DNA from: Nakamurella leprariae
GTDB lineage: Bacteria; Actinomycetota; Actinomycetes; Mycobacteriales; Nakamurellaceae
Assembly: GCF_016918035.1 (NCBI RefSeq)
Contig: NZ_JAERWK010000015.1
Span: 124,001 to 188,000, forward strand
Length of the DNA stretch: 64,000 nucleotides
Direction: 5' to 3'
In this document: piece after piece, positions 42,610 through 55,207 of the stretch
Numbering within the stretch: the stretch's first letter is position 1
Layout of the letters: every line of letters starts with the position of its first letter
Made by a program: the position numbers and the translations under genes
The notes under the pieces: model-generated
What the model was told of the DNA's origin: nothing
Database searches by the model: none
The model's input: the letters and a program-made list of their open reading frames with translations, nothing else

Positions 42610-43560
42610 ATGACGCGTGCGGACGACCTGGTGGTGCTGCTGGAGGTGGCCCGGGCCGGATCCTTCGTCGGCGCGGCGGCCATGCTCGGCGTCGACCACA
42701 CCACGGTCGCGCGGCGGATCTCGGCCCTGGAGCGCGATCTCGGTCGGTCGGTGGTGATCCGGGGCGCCGGTGGCTGCACGGTGACGGACCTGGGCCGCGA
42801 CCTGCTGGACAGCGCGGAACGCATCGAGCGGGCCTTGGCCGACGTGGGGGAGCGGGCCGGCGACGCGGGCAGCGGACGGTCGTCCAATTCGCTGACCGGG
42901 CTGGTCCGGATCGCCGCGCCCGAGGCGTTCGGCGCCCGGTTCGTGGCGCCGGTGGTGGCCCGCCTGCACCGTCGGCACCGCGGCCTGCAGGTCGAGCTCG
43001 TCACCGCCACCCGGCCGCTGGTGCAGGGCGTCGGGTCGGACATCGAGATCGGGGTGGGCCTCCCGGCGTCGCCCCGCATCGAGACGGTGCCGCTCACCGA
43101 GTACTGCCTCGGGATCTACGCCTCGGCTGAGTACCTGGCCGACCGGGGCCGCCCAACCCGCACCGGCGAACTGGCCGGTCATTCGCTCATCTACTACGTC
43201 GACTCGCTGCTGCGGGTGGACGACCTGCAACTGCTCCGCGACCTGTTCCCCGGCGGCGGCGCCGAGATCAGCTCGACCAGCGTGCACGCCCAGCTGCAGT
43301 CGGCGCTGGCCGGCGGGGGCATCGCCATGCTGCCCGCGTTCCTGGCCGACCGGGAGCCGGGCCTGCAGCGCATCCTGCCGGCGGAGGTGTCGGTGGTGCT
43401 GCAGTTCCGCGCCCTGCTGGCGCCCCGGGTGCTGCGCCGGCCGGCCGCCACTGCCGTCCTCGACGCCATCCGGCGTGAGGTGGCCGCCCGCCGGGCCGAG
43501 CTGCTGCCGGAGCTGCCCGGCCCGGGCCGGGAGTCCGGTCTGCCAGACTCGTCGCCGTGA
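42610..43560 (+). CDS. LysR-family transcriptional regulator
   Basis: 316 residues. N-terminal winged HTH: LVVLLEVARAGSFVGAAAML, DHTTVARRISALERDLGRSV; C-terminal periplasmic-binding-like effector domain from LTGLVRIAAPEAFGARFVAP. Start ATG 42610 after GGAGGGACGAGGGC. Divergent arrangement with mmsB makes control of 3-hydroxyisobutyrate metabolism the natural guess. Its stop overlaps the next small gene (GTGA). Confidence 0.9.
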   Translation: MTRADDLVVLLEVARAGSFVGAAAMLGVDHTTVARRISALERDLGRSVVIRGAGGCTVTDLGRDLLDSAERIERALADVGERAGDAGSGRSSNSLTGLVRIAAPEAFGARFVAPVVARLHRRHRGLQVELVTATRPLVQGVGSDIEIGVGLPASPRIETVPLTEYCLGIYASAEYLADRGRPTRTGELAGHSLIYYVDSLLRVDDLQLLRDLFPGGGAEISSTSVHAQLQSALAGGGIAMLPAFLADREPGLQRILPAEVSVVLQFRALLAPRVLRRPAATAVLDAIRREVAARRAELLPELPGPGRESGLPDSSP

Positions 43561-43766
43561 TCCCGCCGCCGTCCTCCCGCTACTCACCCATGGAACGTCG
43601 ACGGCTGCTGCTCACGGCCTCGTCCAACGTGGCGATCGGGATCGCCTTCCTGGCGCTGTGGTTCTTCTCCGGCCGACACTGGTGGCAGCTGCTCATCGCG
43701 GCCGGGTTCATGGTGTTCGGCGTGTGGGTGCTGCTCGACCTGCGTCGCACCCGCGGACCGAAGTGA
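43557..43766 (+). CDS. Small two-helix membrane protein
   Basis: 69 residues: MERRRLLLTASSNVAIGIAF, a first hydrophobic segment, a short SGRHWWQL turn, then LLIAAGFMVFGVWVLLDLRR. Positive ends favour both termini inside. Starting at GTG 43557 it overlaps the LysR stop (GTGA); an internal ATG at 43590 would give a cleaner 58-residue form. No family recognised; co-transcribed with the LysR gene. Confidence 0.7.
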   Translation: MIPPPSSRYSPMERRRLLLTASSNVAIGIAFLALWFFSGRHWWQLLIAAGFMVFGVWVLLDLRRTRGPK

Positions 43767-43784
43767 GCTGACCGCGCTCGCCGG

Positions 43785-44315
43785 TCAACCGGCCAGCGCG
43801 TCCCGGTGGGCCCGGGTCAGCCCGACGTAGTGGGTGGCGTTGAGCACGACCTTCTGGTGCTCGTCGTCGGTGAGCTGACGCCGGACCTTGCCCGGCACGC
43901 CCGCCACCAGGGAGTGCGGCGGGATCACGGTGCCCTCGAGCACGACGGCGCCCGCGGCGACGAGCGAACCGGTCCCGATGACGGCGCCGTTCAGCACGAT
44001 GGCGCCCATCCCGATGAGGCAGGTGTCCTCGACGGTGCAGCCGTGCAGCACGGCCCGGTGCCCGACGCTGACCCCGCTGCCGATGGTGGCCGGGAAGGCC
44101 GGATCGGCGTGCACGACCACCCCGTCCTGCAGGTTGCTGCCGGCGCCGATGGTGATCGGAGCCTGGTCGGCCCGCACGACCGCGGTGTAGAAGACGCCGG
44201 AGTCGGCCCCCAGCGTCACCGCCCCGATGAGGGTGGCGTTCGGCGCCACCCACGCCGAGGCGTCGACCTCGGGGCTGGAACCGTCGATGGCGATGGACGT
44301 CGGCTGCGGTGACAT
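43785..44315 (-). CDS. Gamma-class carbonic anhydrase family protein
   Basis: 176-residue left-handed beta-helix (hexapeptide repeat) protein: WVAPNATLIGAVTLGADSGV, RADQAPITIGAGSNLQDGVV, VHADPAFPATIGSGVSVGHR, AVLHGCTVEDTCLIGMGAIV. The three metal-ligand His (HAD, GHR, LHG) of the gamma-CA/YrdA family are present. Trimeric zinc or iron protein; carbonic anhydrase activity is not assured in all members. Start ATG 44315; divergent from the dehydrogenase at 44419. Confidence 0.93.
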   Translation of the reverse strand: MSPQPTSIAIDGSSPEVDASAWVAPNATLIGAVTLGADSGVFYTAVVRADQAPITIGAGSNLQDGVVVHADPAFPATIGSGVSVGHRAVLHGCTVEDTCLIGMGAIVLNGAVIGTGSLVAAGAVVLEGTVIPPHSLVAGVPGKVRRQLTDDEHQKVVLNATHYVGLTRAHRDALAG

Positions 44316-44418
44316 GCCCGCGGATGGTAGATCGCCCGATCCGTGCGGGTCGCCGCCGGGCCGGGGGCTCAGTAGGCTCGTCGCGCCTTCCGCTGCCCGA
44401 CCGTCCCGAGGAGTTCCC

Positions 44419-45894
44419 ATGGCCGTCACCGCGCAGGACATCAGCGCGCAGATCGATCGAGTCGTCGGCGCGGTGCCCACCGATCTGTTCATCGGCGGTC
44501 AGTGGGTGGCCGCCGCGGAGCGGATCGAGGTGGAGAACCCGGCGACCGGCGAGACGCTGACCACGGTGGCCGACGCGACGCCGGAGCAGGGCATGGCGGC
44601 GTTGGACGCGGCGGTGGCGGCCCAGGTGTCGTGGGCGGCCACCGATCCGCGGGAGCGGGGCGAGATCCTGCGCCGCGCGTTCGAACTCGTGCACGCCCGG
44701 GCCGAGCAGTTCGCGCTGCTGATGACGTTGGAGATGGGCAAGCCGCTGCCCGAGGCTCGGGGCGAGGTCGTCTACGGCGCGGAGTTCCTGCGCTGGTTCG
44801 CCGAGGAGGCGGTGCGCATCCACGGCCGGTACGCCGTCGCGCCGTCCGGCGGGACCCGACTGCTGACCATGAAGCAGCCGGTCGGGCCGGTGTACGCGAT
44901 CACGCCGTGGAACTTCCCGTTGGCCATGGGCACCCGCAAGCTGGGCCCGGCGCTGGCCGCCGGGTGCACCGTGGTGATCAAGCCGGCCGAGCTGACCCCG
45001 CTGACCACGTTGGCCCTGGCGGCGGTGCTCACCGAGGCCGGGCTGCCCGACGGGGTGGTCAACGTGGTCACCACCTCGCGCTCGGCGGCGGTGTCCGAGC
45101 CGATCATCGCCGACCCGCGGCTGCGCAAGCTGACCTTCACCGGTTCCACTCCGGTCGGCCGCACGCTCATCGCGCAGTCCGCCGAGCGGGTGCTCAAGGT
45201 GTCGATGGAGCTGGGTGGGAACGCCCCGTTCCTGGTGTTCGACGACGCCGACCTGGACCGGGCGGTGGACGGCGCGATGCTGGCCAAGATGCGCAACATC
45301 GGCGAGGCATGCACCGCGGCCAACCGGTTCCTGGTGCACGAGTCGGTGGCCGAGGACTTCGCCCAGCGGTTCGCGGCGCGGATGGCCGCGCTGACCGTGG
45401 CCCCCGGGTACGCCGAGGGCAGCCAGGTCGGCCCGCTGGTCGACGGCCGATCCCGGGACAAGGTCGCCGAGCTCGTCGCCGACGCCGTGGACCGCGGCGC
45501 GCGGGTCCTCACCGGCGGGAAGAACATCGGCGATCGCGGGTGGTTCTATGCGCCCACCGTGCTGCAGGGCGTGAGCACCGAGGCCCGGATGTTCGGCGAG
45601 GAGATCTTCGGGCCGGTCGCGCCGATCACCACGTTCGCCTCCGAGGACGAGGGTCTGGCCCTGGCCAACCGCACCGAGTACGGGCTGGTCGCCTACGCCT
45701 TCACCCAGGACCTGTCCCGCGCGCTGCGCGTGTCCGAGGGCCTGGAGACCGGCATGGTCGGCATCAACCAGGGCGTCGTGTCAAACCCGGCGGCCCCGTT
45801 CGGCGGCGTCAAAGCCTCCGGACTGGGCCGTGAGGGCGGCGCCGAGGGCATCGACGAGTACCTCGAGACGAAGTACGTCGGCATCGCCCTGTGA
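44419..45894 (+). CDS. gabD: NAD(P)-dependent succinate-semialdehyde dehydrogenase
   Basis: 491-residue ALDH of the GabD group: TPWNFPLAMGTRKLGPALAA, FTGSTPVGRTLIAQ, Glu in MELGGNAPFLVFDDADLD and Cys in GEACTAANRFLVHE, with PFGGVKASGLGREGGAEGI at the end. It oxidises succinate semialdehyde to succinate, though glutarate semialdehyde is an accepted alternative for such enzymes. The ATG at 44419 is preceded by CGAGGAGTTCCC. No aminotransferase is adjacent. Confidence 0.92.
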   Translation: MAVTAQDISAQIDRVVGAVPTDLFIGGQWVAAAERIEVENPATGETLTTVADATPEQGMAALDAAVAAQVSWAATDPRERGEILRRAFELVHARAEQFALLMTLEMGKPLPEARGEVVYGAEFLRWFAEEAVRIHGRYAVAPSGGTRLLTMKQPVGPVYAITPWNFPLAMGTRKLGPALAAGCTVVIKPAELTPLTTLALAAVLTEAGLPDGVVNVVTTSRSAAVSEPIIADPRLRKLTFTGSTPVGRTLIAQSAERVLKVSMELGGNAPFLVFDDADLDRAVDGAMLAKMRNIGEACTAANRFLVHESVAEDFAQRFAARMAALTVAPGYAEGSQVGPLVDGRSRDKVAELVADAVDRGARVLTGGKNIGDRGWFYAPTVLQGVSTEARMFGEEIFGPVAPITTFASEDEGLALANRTEYGLVAYAFTQDLSRALRVSEGLETGMVGINQGVVSNPAAPFGGVKASGLGREGGAEGIDEYLETKYVGIAL

Positions 45895-46040
45895 GGCCCG
45901 CTCCGGCGTCGGCCGGAGCAGTCGCGGACCGGTCCGGTCCGGTGTGCCGGCTCCCGGCCGCACCGGGCCTGCCGGTCGTCGGGGGTCGCCCCTACGCTGG
46001 GCACGCCCGCTGCCGAGCAGGACCGACCCCTGGAGTTCCG

Positions 46041-47060
46041 ATGACGAGCACCGTGTCGACCACCACCGGGACGGACCGCGCGGCCGAGCCGCGCACCGGC
46101 GCGCTGGATCCTGAGCTGGAGCAGCACCGGCGCGAGCTGACCGGCTACTGCTACCGGATGCTGGGATCGGCGTTCGACGCCGAGGACGCGGTGCAGGAGA
46201 CCATGGTCCGGGCCTGGCGGGCCCAGGACCGCTTCGAGGGACGGGCGTCCACCCGGACCTGGCTGTACAGCATCGCCACCAACGTGTGCCTGGACTCGCT
46301 GAACAGCCGCGGCCGGCGGGCCCGGCCGATGGACCTGTCGTCCGACCCCTGGCAGCCCGTGGCCGGATCGCTCGCCGCCAGTCGCGGGCACGAGAGCTGG
46401 GTCGAGCCGATCGGTGAGGCCGGCGTGTTGGCCGACACCCAGGACCCGGCCGACCTGGCCGTGCAGCGGGAGTCCATCAAGCTGGCCTTCGTCGCCGCGC
46501 TGCAGTACCTGCCGGCCCGGCAGCGGGCCGTGCTCATCCTGCGGGACGTACTGCGCTGGCCGGCCGCGGAGGTGGCCGACCTGCTGGAGACGACCACCGC
46601 GTCGGTGAACAGCGCCCTGCAGCGCGCCCACGCCACCCTGGCCGGCCGCCCGGCCAGCATCGGTGAGGTCTTCGACCCGCTGAACGCCGAGCAGCGGGAG
46701 CTGCTGGACGCCTACGTCGACGCCTTCCAGCGGTACGACATGGACGCGCTGGTCGCGTTGCTGCACCAGGACGTCACCCAGAACATGCCGCCGTACGAGC
46801 TGTGGCTGGAGGGGCCGGCCGACGTCGCCGCCTGGATGGTCGGTCCGGGCGCCGCCTGCCGCGACTCGGTGCTGCTGCCGGTGCGGGCCAGCGGGCAGCC
46901 GGCCTTCGCGCAGTACAAGCCGGCCGCCGACGGCACCCGGCGACCGTGGGCGGTGCACGTGCTGGAGATCCGGGACGGCCGGATCGGCGCCCTCACCACC
47001 TTCCTGGACACCCGGCTGTTCGCGGCGATGGGGGCGCCGGACTTCCTGCCCGCTGCGTGA
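46041..47060 (+). CDS. ECF sigma factor with SnoaL-like C-terminal domain (SigG/SigJ type)
   Basis: 339 residues. Region 2: GYCYRMLGSAFDAEDAVQET and WLYSIATNVCLDSLNSR; region 4: YLPARQRAVLILRDVLRWPA and VADLLETTTASVNSALQRAH. A SnoaL/NTF2-like domain (AYVDAFQRYDMDALVALLHQ to LEIRDGRIGALTTFLDTRLF) follows, as in SigG/SigJ-type factors, where it replaces a separate anti-sigma factor in control. Start ATG 46041 with GGAGTTCCG upstream. Its targets are unknown; convergent with the MFS gene. Confidence 0.9.
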   Translation: MTSTVSTTTGTDRAAEPRTGALDPELEQHRRELTGYCYRMLGSAFDAEDAVQETMVRAWRAQDRFEGRASTRTWLYSIATNVCLDSLNSRGRRARPMDLSSDPWQPVAGSLAASRGHESWVEPIGEAGVLADTQDPADLAVQRESIKLAFVAALQYLPARQRAVLILRDVLRWPAAEVADLLETTTASVNSALQRAHATLAGRPASIGEVFDPLNAEQRELLDAYVDAFQRYDMDALVALLHQDVTQNMPPYELWLEGPADVAAWMVGPGAACRDSVLLPVRASGQPAFAQYKPAADGTRRPWAVHVLEIRDGRIGALTTFLDTRLFAAMGAPDFLPAA

Positions 47061-47066
47061 ACCCGG

Positions 47067-51255
<4,189 letters not shown>

Positions 51256-51259
<4 letters not shown>

Positions 51260-52014
51260 CCGGCCCTCGTGGGCCGGGCCCCGCCGTCGGCCAGGGCCTG
51301 CGCGTAGGACGGTTCACGGCGCTTGACGACCGCGATGACCCGGTAGGTGATCGGCAGCAGCACCACCTCGAGCAGGGTCTTGTAGAGGAACCCGACGACC
51401 AGGTAGTTCAGGAACTGGCCGAACGTCTCGATGCCGATGAAGCTCGCGGCGATCGCGCAGAAGACCAGGGTGTCGCCGAACTCGCCGACCACGGTGGAGC
51501 CGATCAGCCGGGCCCACAGGTGCTGTTCCCTGGTGCGCTGCTTGATCTTGACCAGCACCACCGCGTTCAGGAACTGTCCGAGCAGGTAGCCGGCCATGCT
51601 GGCCAGCAGGATGATCGGCACCACGCCGAGCACGGCCTCGAACGCGGCCTGGTTCTCGTAGCCCTCGACGGCCGGGGAGATCTGCACGAGCCAGAAGGTC
51701 AGCGAGGCGAGCAGGGCCATCACGAAGCCGAGCGCGATGGTGCGGCGCATGGCCCGCAGGCCGAAGACCTCGCTGATCACGTCACCGATCACGTAGGTGA
51801 GCGGGAAGACGAACGCGCCGCCGTCGGTGATGATCGGGCCGAAGGCGATGCCCTTGGTGGCGGCGATGTTGCTGATGATCAGCAGGCCGCAGAACAGCGC
51901 GCACAGCACCGCGTAGGCGCCGGAACCGGTCCGCGCGAACGCGACCCCCGGGTGACGCTGGTCGGAGTGGTCGGTCGGCAGGGCCCGTCCGGCGGACGGG
52001 GGCGGGGCGGTCAC
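51256..52014 (-). CDS. yhhQ: Queuosine precursor transporter (YhhQ/DUF165 family)
   Basis: 252 residues with about six membrane helices. Family signatures: LIISNIAATKGIAFGPIITD, GGAFVFPLTYVIGDVISEVF, LLGQFLNAVVLVKIKQRT and VVGEFGDTLVFCAIA. The family imports queuosine precursors (preQ0, preQ1 or queuine). Start GTG 52014; the open frame continues upstream but with no protein-like sequence. It is coupled by GTGA to the MFS gene and lies close to tgt and gluQ. Confidence 0.92.
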
Positions 52015-52064
52015 CCCGGCATCCAACCAAGTCCGCGACGCTGCACCCAATCGCGCGGCCGGCG

Positions 52065-52817
52065 TCACCGTCCGGTCTGCAGCAGCCGCTCCAGTCGGTC
52101 GGTGATGCCGGTCGGGTGACCGAGCGGCGCCAGGTGCCCGCCGGGAACGATCTCGGCGTCCAGGCCCAGCCGCTCCCGCGCCACCCGGACCTGGAACGAG
52201 GCGGGGAACAGGCGGTCCCGGTCCCCGGCCAACACCACGGTGGTCACAGCCGGCCAGGTGGACAGCGGCCACGGGTCGGCGAACGGCCGATCGGACTGCG
52301 GGCGGGCGTCCATGGTGAACGCCTGCTCGGTGAGCTCGTCCGGCACGTCGTGGAAGAACTCGGCCCGCTCGTCGAACTCGCCGCTGACGTCCCGGCCGTC
52401 CAGCTCCGCCTGCTCCAGCCGGGCCTGGGCCTGGCCGGTCGTCCGCCACCACGCACCGCCGGTCTCGCCGGGCAGCGGGACCATCGCGTTGACCAGCACC
52501 AGCGCCCGGACGGGCAGCCGCCCGACGAGCAGGGGCGCGGTGAAACCGCCCATGGACAGCGCGGCGACGACCAGCGGGCGATCCGCCGGGAGCGCGGTCC
52601 GGGCGGCGTCCTCGCAGACCTGGGCGTACTCGGCCAGGCCGGCCCGCTCGTCGTCGGCGGGCAGGTCGACGGCCACCGCGGCGTGCCCGCGGGCGTGCAG
52701 CGCGTCGACCACCCGGTGCCAGATCCAGCCGGCGCCACCGGCGCCCGGGACGAGCAGGAAGCTGCCCGACGGCCCCCCGAAGCCGGGGTGGCCGGGGACG
52801 GCGTGTGCTGCAGCCAT
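52065..52817 (-). CDS. Alpha/beta-hydrolase
   Basis: 250 residues. Oxyanion LVPGAGGAGWIWHRVVDALH, nucleophile elbow with Ser in AALSMGGFTAPLLVG, Asp in VVLAGDRDRLFPASFQ and His in IVPGGHLAPLGHP complete the triad. It hydrolyses esters or amides of unknown kind; small single-domain enzymes of this sort resemble salicylate-esterase/methyl-esterase-like proteins. Start ATG 52817 with no striking ribosome site. Downstream on the same strand is the YhhQ-type gene, 50 bp away. Confidence 0.88.
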   Translation of the reverse strand: MAAAHAVPGHPGFGGPSGSFLLVPGAGGAGWIWHRVVDALHARGHAAVAVDLPADDERAGLAEYAQVCEDAARTALPADRPLVVAALSMGGFTAPLLVGRLPVRALVLVNAMVPLPGETGGAWWRTTGQAQARLEQAELDGRDVSGEFDERAEFFHDVPDELTEQAFTMDARPQSDRPFADPWPLSTWPAVTTVVLAGDRDRLFPASFQVRVARERLGLDAEIVPGGHLAPLGHPTGITDRLERLLQTGR

Positions 52818-52868
52818 CGGGTCACGGTAGTCAGACCCGCTCGGCCCAGCCGGACGTGGTCCGTCCCG

Positions 52869-53433
52869 GTGGAGCGCAATCCCACGGTCAAGGCCGAGGC
52901 GCGGGCGGCGACCGGTGCCCATCCCACGAGCGGCCTGCTGTTCACCTACCCGGTGCACCAGGCAGTCGACATCCTGTTCTGTCACGCTGATGTCGTGCCG
53001 GTCGGGCGTGACCAGCTGCCGCACCTGGAGCAGGCCCGGACCATCGCGCGGCGGTTCAACCAGCGGTACGCCGGTGGCCGGGAGATCTTCCGCGAGCCGC
53101 AGGCACTGGTCGGCGAGGCGCTGGTGCTGCACGGGCTGGACGGCCGGAAGATGAGCAGGAGCCGCGGCAACGCCATCGACCTGCAGGCCACGGCCGACGA
53201 GACGGCCGTGCTCATCCGCTGTGCCCGCACCGACTCGATCCGGACATCACGTTCGACCCGGTCGGTCGGCCCGCGGTGGCCAACCTGCTCACCCTGGCCG
53301 GGCTGTGTTCGCAACGCACGCCGCCGCGCCGGACCATCTCCGCGACGTGCTCGCCGCCGGGAACGCCCGGGCCAACGAGATCGCCGACGACACCCTGAGC
53401 ACCGTGCGGGACGTCTTGGGCATGCGGTACTGA
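52869..53433 (+). pseudogene. Tryptophanyl-tRNA synthetase-like remnant
   Basis: RNPTVKAEARAATGAHPTSG, LLFTYPVHQAVDILFCHADV, PVGRDQLPHLEQARTIARRF and the KMSKS-type loop KMSRSRGNAIDL identify the middle of a TrpRS. The N-terminal third, with the HIGH motif, is absent. After LIRCARTDS the frame shifts (DPDITFDPVGRPAVANLLTL is read in another frame), about 100 residues are missing, and APDHLRDVLAAGNARANEIA to LGMRY ends at 53433. It abuts the stop of gluQ on the other strand. A functional trpS must be elsewhere. Confidence 0.8.
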
Positions 53434-54504
53434 CTACGAGCGGATCCGGTGCGGCGCAGCGGGATCCGACAGCGTGGCGGGATCGATGCGCCATGGTCCG
53501 TGGGGCAACCGGGAGGGATCGAAGCGGGTCAGCAGACCGGCGGGTGTCACCGGTTCGCCCGGCTCGGCCAGCCCGAGGGAGGCGGCCAGCAGGGTCAGCA
53601 CGGCCGGCGGCGTCCACCCGGCGGGCACCAGGTCGGCCAGGGTGACGGCGCCGTCGCGCTTGGCCAGGCGGGCGCCGTCCGGGGTCAGTGCCAGCGGCAC
53701 GTGGGCGTAGCGGACCGGCGGCAGGCCGAGCAGGTGGGCCAGGTGGGCCTGCCGGGGCGCCGAGGTCAGCAGGTCGTCACCGCGGACCACCTGGTCGATG
53801 CCCTGGTCGGCGTCGTCCACCACCACGGCCAGGTTGTAGGCGGGGACGCCGTCGTTGCGCTGCAGCACGACATCGTCCACCAGACCGGTGAACTCGCCGA
53901 GCAGGTCGTCGGTGACGGTCCACCGCAACGGTTCCCGGCCGTCCCCGGCCCGCAGTCGCCAGGCGGCGACCCGCCCCGACGCCCGATGCGCGGCGATCTG
54001 CTCCGAGGTGAGCGCACGGCAGGTGCCGGGGTAGGCCATTTCCGCGGCCGGCAGGAGTCGGTCGAGCGAGGGACGAGCGAGGCCGGGCTCCGTCCCGACA
54101 GACGGCGCGCCCGCCGCGGTGACCTGGGGCGCGGACGCGGCCTCGCGGATCTCCCGGCGGGTGCAGAAACACCCGTAGACCAGACCCGCGTCCCGGAGTC
54201 GGTCGAGCGCCGTCCGGTAGCCGGGCAGCCGGTCGGACTGGCGGACCACCGGCGGGTCGGCGTCGAGCCCGAGCGCGGCCAGGTCGGCGAGCTGCCGCGC
54301 CTCGGCGCCGGGACGCACCCGGTCCAAGTCCTCCACCCGGATCAGGAACCGCCGCCCGGTGGAGCGGGCGAAGAGCCAGGCCAGCAGGGCGGTCCGCAGG
54401 TTGCCCAGGTGCAGGTCGCCCGACGGGCTGGGGGCGAACCGGCCCGCGCCGCCGGCGGACCCGTGGTGCGGATCGATCCGCGGTGCGCTCAGAGGGTGGT
54501 CCAC
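53434..54504 (-). CDS. gluQ: Glutamyl-Q tRNA(Asp) synthetase
   Basis: 356-residue GluRS catalytic-core paralogue without the anticodon-binding domain. HIGH-type motif APSPSGDLHLGNLRTALLAW, RFLIRVEDLDRVRPGAEARQ, the Cys-rich insertion YGCFCTRREIREAA with the later Tyr/Cys in MAYPGTCRALTSEQ, and the KMSKS equivalent ARLAKRDGAVTLADL. It attaches glutamate to queuosine-34 of tRNA(Asp), joining tgt and the YhhQ-type transporter as a queuosine group. Start ATG 54504, overlapping the upstream gene's end at 54489. Confidence 0.93.
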   Translation of the reverse strand: MDHPLSAPRIDPHHGSAGGAGRFAPSPSGDLHLGNLRTALLAWLFARSTGRRFLIRVEDLDRVRPGAEARQLADLAALGLDADPPVVRQSDRLPGYRTALDRLRDAGLVYGCFCTRREIREAASAPQVTAAGAPSVGTEPGLARPSLDRLLPAAEMAYPGTCRALTSEQIAAHRASGRVAAWRLRAGDGREPLRWTVTDDLLGEFTGLVDDVVLQRNDGVPAYNLAVVVDDADQGIDQVVRGDDLLTSAPRQAHLAHLLGLPPVRYAHVPLALTPDGARLAKRDGAVTLADLVPAGWTPPAVLTLLAASLGLAEPGEPVTPAGLLTRFDPSRLPHGPWRIDPATLSDPAAPHRIRS

Positions 54505-55013
54505 GGGGTGAGCGTGGGCCGGCCGCCCGTCGGGCGGCAGCGGAACCGGACCGGCCCGGTGCCCTCCGGCCGCGGCAGCGAGAACTCGCCGTCGGCGTCG
54601 GCCACGGCCGTGGTGCTGCTGCCGTCGGCGCGGAGCAGCTCCACCTCGCCGCCGGCCGGCGGGAGCAGCTGTCCCCGGACGACGGTGTCGGTGATCTCCA
54701 GTTCCAGGCCGCTGTCCTCGATCTGGAAGCTCAGCGCGCGGGGCTCGTCCAGGTCGCCACCGGCGCGGACCGCGCCGGCCAGCTCCGCCGAGGACCGGCC
54801 CAGGTCGTCGGCCGTGTCGGCGGAGTCGAACGCCAGGCCCAGCAGGGCGAGTTCCTCGTCCACCGTCCGCCAGGCGTACGCGCCGACGGCAGCCCGTCGG
54901 AACTGATCGGGGACCGCGTCCGCGCTGTGGACCGCGGCGGCCAGTTCGGCCAGGAGTGCAGCGTCGGCATCCGGGATGCCGGGATCACCGGAGTCGACCG
55001 GGCGTCGTTCCAC
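54489..55013 (-). CDS. Hypothetical protein with carboxypeptidase-regulatory-like tail
   Basis: 174 residues. The N-terminal half is helical (LLAELAAAVHSADAVPDQFR, WRTVDEELALLGLAFDSADT); the C-terminal 75 residues form a small beta-sandwich (VRGQLLPPAGGEVELLRADG, SLPRPEGTGPVRFRCRP) like the carboxypeptidase-regulatory/Cna-B-like units. No signal peptide. Such proteins accompany CHAT and protease genes in actinomycetes and may serve as a substrate or partner. Start ATG 55013 (CCACCCGTGG region upstream). The 190 bp between it and the protease gene contains GATGGGTCGGGC-type short repeats and no gene. Confidence 0.65.
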   Translation of the reverse strand: MERRPVDSGDPGIPDADAALLAELAAAVHSADAVPDQFRRAAVGAYAWRTVDEELALLGLAFDSADTADDLGRSSAELAGAVRAGGDLDEPRALSFQIEDSGLELEITDTVVRGQLLPPAGGEVELLRADGSSTTAVADADGEFSLPRPEGTGPVRFRCRPTGGRPTLTPWTTL

Positions 55014-55207
55014 GGGTGTCCACCTCCTCGTCGCGGGTCACGGGGTCGACCGTTGCGACCGGTGCCCCACGGAACCCGGTCCATTCTGCGTCACGACCGG
55101 TGACGCGTCCGCTGCTGGTCCGTCCCGACTTCTCCTCGGAGCGACCGCCTGGTCGGCTGATACCCGGCGATGGGTCGGGCGATGGGTCGGGCGATGAGCC
55201 GGGGTTC

